Shown: positions 33,744 through 41,884, counted from the stretch's first letter. The stretch is DNA of 64,000 nt from DTU019 sp050949825 (GCA_050949825.1 JBMNGL010000007.1:186001-250000); one strand, 5' to 3'. The notes: generated by a model from the sequence alone, not told the origin. Translations and numbers: made by a program.

Positions 33744-33760
33744 GCCCCTGGAGGTAAAGA

Positions 33761-34612
33761 ATGGCCAGATTTAACATGGATGATATAATTGCAGCGGTGA
33801 ATGATTTGCCCGCCTTGCCCCATGTTGTCTTTCAGATCATGGATTTGACCGATGACCCCCGGGCAACAGCGCAGGATGTAGGCAAGGTTATCAGTCAGGA
33901 TCAAGGACTTACCGCCAAGGTTCTGCGTCTGGCCAACAGCGCTTACTACGGGTATTCCCGTAAAGTAGCTACTGCGTCGGAAGCTACGGTATTGTTGGGA
34001 TTTGCCACCATTCGCAGCATTGTTATTGCCGCCTCCATGAGCGACATTCTGAACCGGGAATTGACAGGTTACGCTTTGGGGCCGGGAGACCTGTGGAAAC
34101 ACTCCTTCGGCACCGCCATGGCATCCCGTTATATTGCCCAAAAAAGCCGCTTTGAAGCTATTGAAGTGGCCTATACTGCGGGTTTGTTGCATGACATCGG
34201 TAAAGTGATACTGAACAAATTTATGAAGGAGATATATCATGAGGTGGTGGAGGAAGCCACACAGTGTCAGATTTCATTCCTGGAAGCCGAAAAGCGTGTC
34301 CTGGGCTTCAACCATGCGCTAATTGGCTCCCGGGTGGCTCGTAAATGGAAGCTGCCTGCAGACATCGTAGAGGCCATTGCCTTCCACCATGACCCCGGCG
34401 GAGCTGAGAAGAATGCCCACCTGACAGCCGTGGTGCATATTTCTGATGCCTTGTGTTCATCGCTGGGTTTGGGGGTGGGGGCTGATGGGATGTTATATCC
34501 GGTTTCCAAAAACGCCATGGAATTGCTGCGATTCGGCGGAAATGATATTGAGATAATTGTCGAAGAATTATCCGATGTTATGATCGAGCTGCAGCAAGGA
34601 GGAAATATTTAA
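33761..34612 (+). CDS. HDOD-domain protein
   Basis: A 283-residue protein with an HDOD domain over about residues 10-210: LPALPHVVFQIMDL, KVISQDQGLTAKVLRLANSAYYG, LLGFATIRSIVIAASM and the HD-like LLHDIGKVILNKFM. HDOD proteins are catalytically uncertain relatives of HD phosphohydrolases that often act in signalling and motility control. HDIGK is retained, and FHHDPG occurs later. CTGGAGG precedes the ATG at 33761. Confidence 0.88.
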   Translation: MARFNMDDIIAAVNDLPALPHVVFQIMDLTDDPRATAQDVGKVISQDQGLTAKVLRLANSAYYGYSRKVATASEATVLLGFATIRSIVIAASMSDILNRELTGYALGPGDLWKHSFGTAMASRYIAQKSRFEAIEVAYTAGLLHDIGKVILNKFMKEIYHEVVEEATQCQISFLEAEKRVLGFNHALIGSRVARKWKLPADIVEAIAFHHDPGGAEKNAHLTAVVHISDALCSSLGLGVGADGMLYPVSKNAMELLRFGGNDIEIIVEELSDVMIELQQGGNI

Positions 34613-34712
34613 CAATAAAAGCAATGCCAATATGGGACTATTTGCATGTACTATAGAACCCTCGAAGGTTTAAGTCTTCCCACCGCTTAATCATTTCTTA
34701 ACACAAAATTCG

Positions 34713-34741
34713 TTGTTTTATCGACGGATTCTTTGTATACT
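34713..34741 (+). promoter_or_regulatory. Promoter of the P-loop ATPase-kor operon
   Basis: TTGTTT (34713-34718) and TATACT (34736-34741) are exactly 17 bases apart. The expected start of transcription at about 34748 leaves a leader of about 35 bases to the ATT start. Confidence 0.7.
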
Positions 34742-34781
34742 TATACAGTGTACAATTTTATAGAAGGGTAAGGTACGGGGT

Positions 34782-35435
34782 ATTATTACGGTATTTGCAG
34801 GCGCCTTTGGCAGCGGAAAGAGTGAGATTGCCGTAAATTATGCGGTTGAGTACGCACAGCAAGGCATTGCTACAGTCCTGGCCGATTTGGATCTGGCCAA
34901 CCCTTATTTTGTATCCCGGGATGCCGGGGAGATTTTAACTAAACATAATATCAGCCTATTGGCACCTGATAATGTGATGGCATATGGTGATGTTCCCAAT
35001 CTTCCTCCAGGAATTATCGGCATCCTAAGGCAGAATATTAATACTGTAGTCGATCTGGCAGGCGACAAAGCCGGAGCCCTGGTGCTGGGGTACCTGGCCA
35101 AGTTTATTAATCCTGCCGATTTTCGTATCAACCTGGTCATCAATCCATACCGTCCCTTTTCCTGGGATCTTCAGGACATTGCAGATCTTAAAAACATGCT
35201 GGAAGGTGTTGCTCATCATCCGGTGTCCGGTATCATCAGTAATCCCCATTTAGTAGAAGTTACCGATTTTGAGGTGATTATCCGGGGGCATCACCGCGTG
35301 GTGGGTTTTGCATCGGAGTTGGGCATTTCCATAACCCGTCTGATGGTAACGAAAACCTTTTATGAAGAAGCACGCTTCCAGTTTGGGGATATCGTTAAAG
35401 AACTTCATCTTTATTTACGGCCTGACTGGTTATAG
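34782..35435 (+). CDS. P-loop ATPase (CobQ/MinD-like) upstream of kor genes, ATT start
   Basis: A 217-residue nucleotide-binding protein with Walker A GAFGSGKSE about 8 residues from the N-terminus and a MinD-like switch ADLDLANPYFVSRDA. Later parts (DLAGDKAGALVLGYL, INLVINPYRPFSWD) have a SIMIBI-class look. The conserved Walker A can only be included if translation starts at ATT (34782 or 34785): upstream is a TAG at 34761, and the first in-frame TTG, at 34887, lies beyond Walker A. AAGGT is 8 bases before 34782. It is 22 bases from the kor ferredoxin gene, so it may help assemble or regulate the oxidoreductase; this is inference. Confidence 0.72.
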   Translation: MITVFAGAFGSGKSEIAVNYAVEYAQQGIATVLADLDLANPYFVSRDAGEILTKHNISLLAPDNVMAYGDVPNLPPGIIGILRQNINTVVDLAGDKAGALVLGYLAKFINPADFRINLVINPYRPFSWDLQDIADLKNMLEGVAHHPVSGIISNPHLVEVTDFEVIIRGHHRVVGFASELGISITRLMVTKTFYEEARFQFGDIVKELHLYLRPDWL

Positions 35436-35457
35436 GGTTTTAAGGGAGGAATGCAGG

Positions 35458-35673
35458 TTGGCCAGGGGTAGGGTAACATTTTCTACTGATAGGTGTAAAG
35501 CCTGTGGGCTGTGTATATTATTTTGCCCCAAACAGATTATGGGATTCGATAAAGCCAGTATAAACATCCTGGGTTATCATCCGGTTAGCCTGACTAAGCC
35601 GGAGGATTGCAACGGATGTGGCATCTGTGCCCTGATGTGTCCTGATCTGGTTATTGAGGTGGGGAGGGAATAA
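35458..35673 (+). CDS. korD: 2-oxoacid:ferredoxin oxidoreductase ferredoxin-type subunit
   Basis: A 71-residue protein with two [4Fe-4S] motifs, CKACGLCILFCP and CNGCGICALMCP, as in the delta subunit of four-subunit 2-oxoacid:ferredoxin oxidoreductases. It passes electrons from the catalytic core to free ferredoxin. The TTG at 35458 is 7 bases after AAGGGAGGA. It is 4 bases before korA. Confidence 0.92.
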   Translation: MARGRVTFSTDRCKACGLCILFCPKQIMGFDKASINILGYHPVSLTKPEDCNGCGICALMCPDLVIEVGRE

Positions 35674-35677
35674 GTAT

Positions 35678-36739
35678 ATGCAGCGGGTTTTAATGAAAGG
35701 CAATGAAGCGATTGCTGAGGGGGCGATAAGAGCTGGTTGTAGAGGTTTTTTCGGTTATCCGATTACACCTTCCAGTGAAATCGCCGAATATATGGCCAGG
35801 AAAATGCCCACTATCGGGGGGGTCTTTGTACAGGCCGAAAGTGAACTGGCTGCCATTAATATGGTATACGGCGGCGCTGCCACCGGTTGTCGGGTAATGA
35901 CCGCCTCTTCAGGTCCAGGCATAAGCCTCAAACAGGAGGGCATCTCCTTTCTTGCTGAAGCAGAATTGCCCTGCCTGATTGTGGATATTTGTCGGGGAGG
36001 CCCCGGTCTGGGGGGTATACAACCATCCCAGGCTGATTATTTTCAGGCCACCCGTGGGGGCGGCCACGGCGATTATTTTATTATAGTCCTGGCTCCTTCC
36101 AGTGCACAGGAAATGATGGATTTTACTATGCTGGCATTTGATCTGGCCGATAAATACCGTATACCGGTTATGCTTATTGCCGAGGGTACTTTGGGCAATC
36201 TCATTGAACCAGTGGTAGTGCGTGATCCCGTTGTCAGCTTTATTGATAAACCGTGGGCGATCACCGGCTGTGTGGGTCGCAAACCCAATATTATCAACAC
36301 CTTGCACCTGCCGGTGGAGACCTTAAAGAACAGAAACCAGTATCTTGCTGATAAATATAATGCTATCAGAGCACAGGAAATCAGGAGTGAAGAATATCTC
36401 ACCGATGATGCTGAACTGGTTGTGGTGGCCTATGGCATCATGGCCCGCATTGCCAAAAAAGCCGTGTGGAGCGCTCGCCAGGCAGGCGTAAAGACAGGAC
36501 TCATAAGACCGATTACCCTGTGGCCTTATCCTTATGATGTCATTACTGCTGCAGCGAAGACCTGCAAAGCCATGGTTTCAGTTGAAATCAGTATTGTAGG
36601 ACAAATGATACAGGATATTCAACTGGCGGCGCAGGGCCGGGTGCCGGTGCATTTTATTGGGGATATTGGCCGGACTCCCAATCCCGAAGAGATCACCGAG
36701 CAATTGCTGGCCATTGCCGAACGGGAGGGCTTGATATGA
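35678..36739 (+). CDS. korA: 2-oxoacid:ferredoxin oxidoreductase, alpha subunit
   Basis: The 353-residue alpha subunit of a 2-oxoglutarate-type enzyme (KorA/VorB): GNEAIAEGAIRAGCRGFFGY, YPITPSSEIAEYMA, TASSGPGISLKQEG and FQATRGGGHGDY are diagnostic. With KorB it makes succinyl-CoA, CO2 and reduced ferredoxin from 2-oxoglutarate, or works in reverse. In anaerobes this usually serves biosynthesis of glutamate in a split citrate cycle. Branched-chain 2-oxoacids are an alternative substrate. It overlaps korB by 4 bases. Confidence 0.92.
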   Translation: MQRVLMKGNEAIAEGAIRAGCRGFFGYPITPSSEIAEYMARKMPTIGGVFVQAESELAAINMVYGGAATGCRVMTASSGPGISLKQEGISFLAEAELPCLIVDICRGGPGLGGIQPSQADYFQATRGGGHGDYFIIVLAPSSAQEMMDFTMLAFDLADKYRIPVMLIAEGTLGNLIEPVVVRDPVVSFIDKPWAITGCVGRKPNIINTLHLPVETLKNRNQYLADKYNAIRAQEIRSEEYLTDDAELVVVAYGIMARIAKKAVWSARQAGVKTGLIRPITLWPYPYDVITAAAKTCKAMVSVEISIVGQMIQDIQLAAQGRVPVHFIGDIGRTPNPEEITEQLLAIAEREGLI

Positions 36740-37476
36740 AAATCATCGCACAGAAACCGGAAAGCTTGACCGGTGCCAAATATCACTATTGTCCAGGTTG
36801 CACCCATGGTATTATTCATCGTCTGGTGGCTGAAGTCATAGATGAATTAAATATACGTGAACAAACTATCGGTATTTGCCCGGTCGGTTGTTCAGTAATG
36901 GCTTATGACTATTTTAACTGCGACATGCTGGAGGCAGCCCATGGTCGGGCGCCGGCGATTGCAACCGCCATTAAGCGTTTGCTGCCGGACCGCTTTTTAT
37001 TCACCTATCAAGGTGATGGCGACCTGGCCTCTATCGGTATGGGAGAAATCGTACACGCCTCGCTGCGCGGGGAGAAAATTACCACCATCTTTGTCAACAA
37101 TACCTTATATGGCATGACAGGCGGGCAGATGGCCCCTACCACTCTTTTGGGGCAGGTTACGACCACTTCGCCGTATGGCCGTAAGATAGAGAATGAAGGA
37201 TATCCTGCCAAGATGGCGGAATTGTTATCCTGTAATGAGGGCGCGGCCTATATATGTCGTACTGCGGTTAATAACCCGTCCAACATAGTTAAGACCAGGA
37301 AGGCTATTAAAAAGGCTTTTCAAACCCAGGCCAAAGGACTTGGATTCAGCATGGTGGAGGTTTTGTCCACCTGCCCGACCAATTGGGGTTTGAGTCCGGC
37401 CGATTCATTGAAATGGATGGAAGATCATATGATACCTTATTACCCACTGGGAGAATTCAAGGTGAAGGGAGAATAG
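36736..37476 (+). CDS. korB: 2-oxoacid:ferredoxin oxidoreductase, beta (TPP) subunit
   Basis: The 246-residue beta subunit binds thiamine diphosphate and one [4Fe-4S] cluster. Visible are YHYCPGCTHGIIHRL, the TPP motif GDGDLASIGMGEIVHA with NNTLYGMTGGQMAPTT, and cysteines C17/C20-type CPGC and EVLSTCPTNWGL. It lies between korA and korC in the usual order. Confidence 0.93.
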   Translation: MKIIAQKPESLTGAKYHYCPGCTHGIIHRLVAEVIDELNIREQTIGICPVGCSVMAYDYFNCDMLEAAHGRAPAIATAIKRLLPDRFLFTYQGDGDLASIGMGEIVHASLRGEKITTIFVNNTLYGMTGGQMAPTTLLGQVTTTSPYGRKIENEGYPAKMAELLSCNEGAAYICRTAVNNPSNIVKTRKAIKKAFQTQAKGLGFSMVEVLSTCPTNWGLSPADSLKWMEDHMIPYYPLGEFKVKGE

Positions 37477-37480
37477 CAGC

Positions 37481-38035
37481 ATGGCAAAAGAACAACAGGT
37501 TTTATTTGCAGGTTTTGGAGGACAGGGTGTTATTTCCATGGGGCAGTTTTTGACTCATCTGGCTATGCACACCGGCAAGGAAGTATCCTGTGCGCTCTCC
37601 TATGGGGCAGAGATGCGCGGCGGAACCGCCAACTGTCTGGTAACCATCAGTGATGAAGAAATCAGTTCACCGTTGACAGAGAACCCCATGACAGCCATTA
37701 TCATGAACCGTCCATCACTGGATCGTTTTGAAGATAAGATAAAACCCAATGGAACACTGGTCTTAAACTCCTCCATGGTTGATAGGGTTCCTAATCGTGA
37801 TGATGTGGAGGTTTTGCAGATGCCGGTCAACCTCATTGCCGATCAACTAGGGACAGCACGGGTTGCCAACATGGTGCTCCTGGGAGCTTTTGTAGAGAAA
37901 CAAGGCTTGATGGATATTGATAAAGCTCTGGATTACCTTGAGGTGGTCTTCAAAGGGAAAAAAGATGCGGTTATCAAAAAGAACAAAGAAGCTTTCCTGG
38001 TAGGCGTGGAATATGCCCGCAAGGAATGGAAATAG
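37481..38035 (+). CDS. korC: 2-oxoacid:ferredoxin oxidoreductase, gamma subunit
   Basis: The 184-residue gamma subunit, with the family motifs VLFAGFGGQGVISMGQFL and SYGAEMRGGTANCLVTIS. It completes the KorDABC set. It is 4 bases after korB. A long hairpin follows the gene. Confidence 0.93.
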   Translation: MAKEQQVLFAGFGGQGVISMGQFLTHLAMHTGKEVSCALSYGAEMRGGTANCLVTISDEEISSPLTENPMTAIIMNRPSLDRFEDKIKPNGTLVLNSSMVDRVPNRDDVEVLQMPVNLIADQLGTARVANMVLLGAFVEKQGLMDIDKALDYLEVVFKGKKDAVIKKNKEAFLVGVEYARKEWK

Positions 38036-38074
38036 CCCTCCCCGACCGGAGATAAGGGGTGACAGGGTTGTCAG

Positions 38075-38121
38075 GGTGAAGGGGTTGTTGCGGTGCCAGG
38101 CAGTGCAACAACCCCTTCACC
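38075..38121. repeat. Long hairpin after korC
   Basis: GGTGAAGGGGTTGTTGC (38075-38091) and its perfect 17-base complement (38105-38121) enclose the 13-base loop GGTGCCAGGCAGT. It has no T-run. The form recalls mobile palindromic elements of Clostridia, and it may end or protect the kor mRNA. Confidence 0.7.
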
Positions 38122-38191
38122 TGTTAAACATGGATAAACACATTGATCCGGGCATAAGATAGAGGAGAATAATACCCGGGGAGATGATGCA

Positions 38192-38677
38192 GTGCGCAAG
38201 TTTTTCAAAAAGGTGGAGCAGAGCCTAATTCGCCTTATCATAGTTGGCCTGATTGCAGTGGTGGTGGTTCAGGGTGTTATGACTAATGATAAGGTGCGAT
38301 TTTACCTGAGTTGGGCTGAGCGGATGGAAGGTCAGGCAGTGAACCTGACTGAAGAGGGCATTGCACCACCACCGGAATATGCTGCCTCGACCGCGGCTTC
38401 CCCACAAGCCTTGTTAACACTGGGTATTAAGGATTTCTCAGCCCTGCCCAAGGCTGTGGTTCTGGTGAATGGCAAGGAGACTGACTTTTTCCAGGGTGCC
38501 CAGGTTGACCTGCGGATAAATGCCCAGGATGTGGTGGAGATCGATTCCACTGCTTACAATTTCCCGGTGGAGTACATCGTACTCAGCCGCTCACCCAATC
38601 TAGCCTATCCGCGCCAGGGGCAGGTTTTTAATGCCAACCAAAGTATGGTCATGGTTGGGAAGATTATAGTAAAATAG
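38192..38677 (+). CDS. Membrane-anchored hypothetical protein
   Basis: A 161-residue protein with a basic start (MRKFFKKVEQSLIR), one membrane segment (LIIVGLIAVVVVQGVM) and an extracellular domain of about 130 residues containing a PPPEY linker and a beta-rich C-terminal part (VVLVNGKETDFF to SMVMVGKIIVK). I do not recognise the family. The GTG at 38192 follows GGGGAGATGA. It lies 22 bases before the HutP-like gene, so the two may be co-expressed. Confidence 0.65.
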   Translation: MRKFFKKVEQSLIRLIIVGLIAVVVVQGVMTNDKVRFYLSWAERMEGQAVNLTEEGIAPPPEYAASTAASPQALLTLGIKDFSALPKAVVLVNGKETDFFQGAQVDLRINAQDVVEIDSTAYNFPVEYIVLSRSPNLAYPRQGQVFNANQSMVMVGKIIVK

Positions 38678-38699
38678 ATGTACATTAATGCAGGGTGGG

Positions 38700-39122
38700 A
38701 TGAAAATGGAGATTGGTAGCAAGGAAGTGGCCAGTGCAGCAATCCGTATGGCTCTGTCATCTTCCCGCCAGGAAGAGAGCCAGCTCAAAAAGGATCTTTT
38801 GGAAAGATTGCACATCAAAGCGGTGGCCGTCGATTACGGGGGCGAGTTTGTGACCTCGGTTGGCAAGATAGTGGAACGTGCAGTAGTGGCTGCTAAAAGG
38901 GAAGGCGTCATTAAAGATACGCATGCCGATGAAGGGGCTGTTGCAGGGGCCACTCGTGAGGCCATTGCACAGATTATGCCCAAAGCATTGGGGCTGAATG
39001 TAGGCGGGAAAATAGGCATCGCCAGGTTTGGCGACCATGTCAGTGTGGCCTTGTTTCTTGGCATCGGCCTTTTGCATCTTGATGAGATCAGTATCGGCCT
39101 GGGGCATCGTGCCGTATCTTAG
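38700..39122 (+). CDS. hutP: HutP-like regulatory protein
   Basis: A 140-residue protein of the HutP family, with the typical VGKIVERAVVAAKREGVIK, EGAVAGATREAIAQI and the C-terminal LGHRAVS. In Bacillus, HutP binds L-histidine and Mg and then hut leader RNA to prevent termination. Here no histidine-utilisation gene is near; the neighbours are an unknown membrane protein and aroH. Clostridial HutP homologues without hut operons are known to be widespread, and their target RNA is unknown to me. ATG at 38700 or 38706 are both possible. Confidence 0.8.
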   Translation: MKMEIGSKEVASAAIRMALSSSRQEESQLKKDLLERLHIKAVAVDYGGEFVTSVGKIVERAVVAAKREGVIKDTHADEGAVAGATREAIAQIMPKALGLNVGGKIGIARFGDHVSVALFLGIGLLHLDEISIGLGHRAVS

Positions 39123-39143
39123 AGCGGGGAAGGTGGAAGGAGT

Positions 39144-39506
39144 ATGCTGGTACGAGGGATTCGAGGGGCCATCACCATTGATGATGATGTTCCCAATAAA
39201 GTGCTGGCAGCAACGCAGGAACTGCTTAAAACCATACAGGCAGCCAATGGATTTAAGATAGATGACATTGCCAGCATCCTGTTTACGGTGACCCAGGACG
39301 TGCGCTCGGCATTTCCCGCTGAAGCGGCGCGTTTAATTGGATGGGATCGCGTTCCCTTACTTTGCTTTCAGGAAATAGAGGTTCAAGGTGCTCTACCCCG
39401 GTGTATCCGGGTGCTCATACATATCAACACTGATAAGCCCCAGGGGCAGATTAAACATATCTACCTTCGCGAAGCCAAGGTCCTGAGAAGGGATTTGCTA
39501 AGCTGA
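39144..39506 (+). CDS. aroH: Chorismate mutase, AroH type
   Basis: A 120-residue AroH-class chorismate mutase that turns chorismate into prephenate. It has the family N-terminus VRGIRGAITIDDDVPNKVL, SILFTVTQDVRSAFPAEAAR with the active-site arginine, PLLCFQEIEVQGALPRCIRV, and INTDKPQGQIKHIYL. The enzyme is a trimer in other species. It converges with the YjbQ gene end to end. The aroF-tyrA-aroA genes lie 10 kb away. Confidence 0.94.
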   Translation: MLVRGIRGAITIDDDVPNKVLAATQELLKTIQAANGFKIDDIASILFTVTQDVRSAFPAEAARLIGWDRVPLLCFQEIEVQGALPRCIRVLIHINTDKPQGQIKHIYLREAKVLRRDLLS

Positions 39507-39920
39507 TTATTCCCCTAACACCTTGATGATCACGCGCTTATCCCTTTGCCCGTCAAATTCAGCATAAAAGATTTCCTGCCAGGGTCCCAAATCAAGCCTT
39601 CCATTGGTTACCGGCACAATTACCTGATGATGAACCAGAATGCTTTTTAGATGAGCATCGCCGTTGTTTTCACCGGTTTGGTGATGCTGGTACATGGGCC
39701 CAAAGGGGGCCAGTTCTTCCAGCAGTTTTTCGATATCGACCAGTATGCCCGGTTCATTGTCGTTTACAAATACCCCTGCCGTTATGTGCATGGCACTAAC
39801 CAGTATCATACCTTCTTTAATGCCGCTTTGGGAGCAGACTGCTCTAACCTGTTCAGTGATACGAACATATTCATGTTTGTGCCTGGTGTGAAACCATAAA
39901 TATTCAGTATGGGCTTTCAA
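39507..39920 (-). CDS. YjbQ/UPF0047-family protein
   Basis: The 137-residue protein has the UPF0047 features: GMILVSAMHITAGVFVNDNEPG, GDAHLKSILVHHQVIVPV and LGPWQEIFYAEFDGQR with conserved histidines. Family members show weak thiamine-phosphate-synthase activity when overexpressed, but their natural role is unclear. It overlaps the nitrilase-like gene by 4 bases (ATGA), so the two are translated together. Confidence 0.88.
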   Translation of the reverse strand: MKAHTEYLWFHTRHKHEYVRITEQVRAVCSQSGIKEGMILVSAMHITAGVFVNDNEPGILVDIEKLLEELAPFGPMYQHHQTGENNGDAHLKSILVHHQVIVPVTNGRLDLGPWQEIFYAEFDGQRDKRVIIKVLGE

Positions 39921-40780
39921 GCTTCATCATCCTTCCCTTCTGCACCCGTTTTCATCGACGAAAATATTTTATAAAGGTCAGTGCGGCGTTGATTCAGCAG
40001 CGGCAGTTCCCGGCGTACTTGCTGCACTACTGCCGGGTCTAAAGCGCCGATAATAATCTGTTCACGGTGATCAGCCTGAGCCAGTACCCGGCCCCAGGGG
40101 TCAACCACCATGGAATGCCCCCAGGCTTGGTAAGGGGCCTCATCATTGCGTGCTGGTGAACAGGCCAGAACATACACCTGATTGTCTACGGCCCGGCTGC
40201 GCATAAGCAGATCCCAGTGTAGCGGTCCGGTGGTCAGATTGAAGGCAGCCGGGATGACCAGCAAATCAGCCCCTGCCAGTGCAGCCAGACGGGCCATTTC
40301 CGGAAAACGAATATCGTAGCAGATCAATAAGGCTGCTTTCCAGCCATTCAATTCAAATAAGGTCAAATTCTGTCCGGCAGACAAGGTCTGGGATTCTTTA
40401 AAGCTGATTTGGCCTGCGATATTAACATCAAACAGGTGCACTTTGCGATGCCGGGCCAGCAGGGTTCCTTCCTTGTCAAAAGCCAGGCTGCAGTTATAGA
40501 GACGACCATCAGCATCCCTTTCTATCAATGAACCACCTATAATAGAAACCCGGTATTCCCGGGCCATGTCCGCCAGGGCAATGCTGCTGGGACCGGGAAC
40601 CGGCTCCGCATACTGCTCAAAAAGAGATACCGCATAGGGTGCATTAAATACTTCGGGCAATATGACCAGATCAACCTGGTATTCGGCGGCACGCTGCACC
40701 ATAGCTCTGGCTTTCATAAGGTTGCGTTCTTTATCTGCCTCCACCTTCATTTGGCACAAGGCCACCTGTACTGTTCCCAA
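39917..40780 (-). CDS. Nitrilase-family carbon-nitrogen hydrolase (Nit2-like)
   Basis: A 287-residue CN hydrolase. The Glu-Lys-Cys triad is present: E in LVILPEVFNAP, K in RHRKVHLFD, C in LLICYDIRFPE. The sequence is closest in form to Nit2/omega-amidase proteins, which act on 2-oxoglutaramate-like compounds, although other amides are possible. The TTG at 40780 lies 9 bases after AGGGGG; a longer reading from 40837 runs over the promoter. It is transcribed away from the first DAHP synthase gene. Confidence 0.88.
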   Translation of the reverse strand: MGTVQVALCQMKVEADKERNLMKARAMVQRAAEYQVDLVILPEVFNAPYAVSLFEQYAEPVPGPSSIALADMAREYRVSIIGGSLIERDADGRLYNCSLAFDKEGTLLARHRKVHLFDVNIAGQISFKESQTLSAGQNLTLFELNGWKAALLICYDIRFPEMARLAALAGADLLVIPAAFNLTTGPLHWDLLMRSRAVDNQVYVLACSPARNDEAPYQAWGHSMVVDPWGRVLAQADHREQIIIGALDPAVVQQVRRELPLLNQRRTDLYKIFSSMKTGAEGKDDEA

Positions 40781-40803
40781 AAATGCTATCCCCCTACTAT
40801 GTA

Positions 40804-40831
40804 ATAATATAATCAATATACCACAAAACAA
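40804..40831 (-). promoter_or_regulatory. Promoter of the nitrilase-yjbQ pair
   Basis: On the minus strand TTGTTT (40831-40826) and TATTAT (40809-40804) are 16 bases apart, 24 bases before the TTG start at 40780. Confidence 0.55.
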
Positions 40832-40974
40832 CGTCATTTATATAAAATGCCAGCATAGCCTAAAAACCCAACGATATCGCCGCCAGGCAGATATCCATGC
40901 CAGTCAAGCGGCAGAAAAGAATTTCGGTTTACGGCCCTGGTTTGATATACTAATTTCGTATGGAGGCTAGGATC

Positions 40975-41811
40975 ATGAAACCGTTTCAACTTGCATCTCG
41001 GGAATACTGTGTAAGCGACACCCTCATTAAGATTGATACACCGACTGGAACAGTTACCATCGGCGAAGGGTACTGTACAGTCATTGCCGGACCCTGTGCA
41101 GTGGAGAATCAGGCCGACTATCTTCATTTGGCACAGCGTCTCAAGGCTATGGGTGTCCATGTGCTGCGAGGCGGTCTTTTCAAACCCCGCACCTCCCCCT
41201 ATTCTTTCAAAGGATTGGGCCGGGCCGGGGTTGAAATCCTGACTCAGGCCCGGCAGGAAACCGGGTTGCCGGTTATCACCGAGATCATGGATATGAGGGA
41301 TCTGGATATTCTTTATCCGTGCATCGACATTTTGCAGGTGGGCAGCCGCAATATGCAGAATTTCACTCTGCTCGAGGGGCTGGGCAGGCTGGACAAGCCT
41401 ATCATGTTGAAAAGAGGGCTGTCGGCCACCATTGAAGAATGGCTCCTGGCCGCTGAATATGTTCTAATGGGCGGCAATAAGCAAGTCATCCTCTGCGAGC
41501 GGGGCATTCGCACCTTTGAAACCTATACCCGCAATACGGTTGATATCGGAGCGGTTCCGCTCATCAAGCAGCTTACCCATTTGCCTATTATTGTGGATCC
41601 CAGTCATGCCACCGGAAAGTGGAAAATGGTCGCGCCCATAGCCCGGGCAGCTATTGCGGCCGGTGCTGACGGAGTAATGGTGGAGGTTCACCAGGACCCC
41701 GATCGAGCCCTCTCCGATGGCAAGCAATCCCTAACACCGGATAATTTCGGCAAGATGATGGAGCAGATTTCTCAGCATGCCGAGATAAACCGCAAAAGAG
41801 CTTCGCTATAA
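40975..41811 (+). CDS. aroF: DAHP synthase (3-deoxy-7-phosphoheptulonate synthase), short form
   Basis: First enzyme of the shikimate pathway, of the KDOPS-like type Ibeta. The 278-residue protein has VIAGPCAVENQADYL, LRGGLFKPRTSPYSF, GSRNMQNF, KRGLSATIEEW and DPSHATGKW. It lacks the roughly 60-residue N-terminal domain found in the paralogue at 49405. That domain can mediate feedback inhibition in relatives, so this copy may be unregulated. The ATG at 40975 follows GGAGG by 7 bases. Confidence 0.93.
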   Translation: MKPFQLASREYCVSDTLIKIDTPTGTVTIGEGYCTVIAGPCAVENQADYLHLAQRLKAMGVHVLRGGLFKPRTSPYSFKGLGRAGVEILTQARQETGLPVITEIMDMRDLDILYPCIDILQVGSRNMQNFTLLEGLGRLDKPIMLKRGLSATIEEWLLAAEYVLMGGNKQVILCERGIRTFETYTRNTVDIGAVPLIKQLTHLPIIVDPSHATGKWKMVAPIARAAIAAGADGVMVEVHQDPDRALSDGKQSLTPDNFGKMMEQISQHAEINRKRASL

Positions 41812-41884
41812 AGAAACAGAGGGACCGAGGGAGTCAGGGGGACGGTGACTTTGACTCAAAGTCACTCGGTTCCTCTGTTTCTTT
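41810..41884. repeat. Palindromic repeat element between convergent genes, second copy
   Basis: Arms 41810-41829 and 41865-41884 pair over 20 bp with one G-T, and include the stop region of aroF and reach the stop codon of the CBS gene. The inner bases 41835-41858 equal 7810-7833. Inside them GTGACTTTGA and TCAAAGTCAC form an alternative 10-bp hairpin. The outer arms end in CTTT/AAAG, so it can work as a terminator in both directions. Confidence 0.8.
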
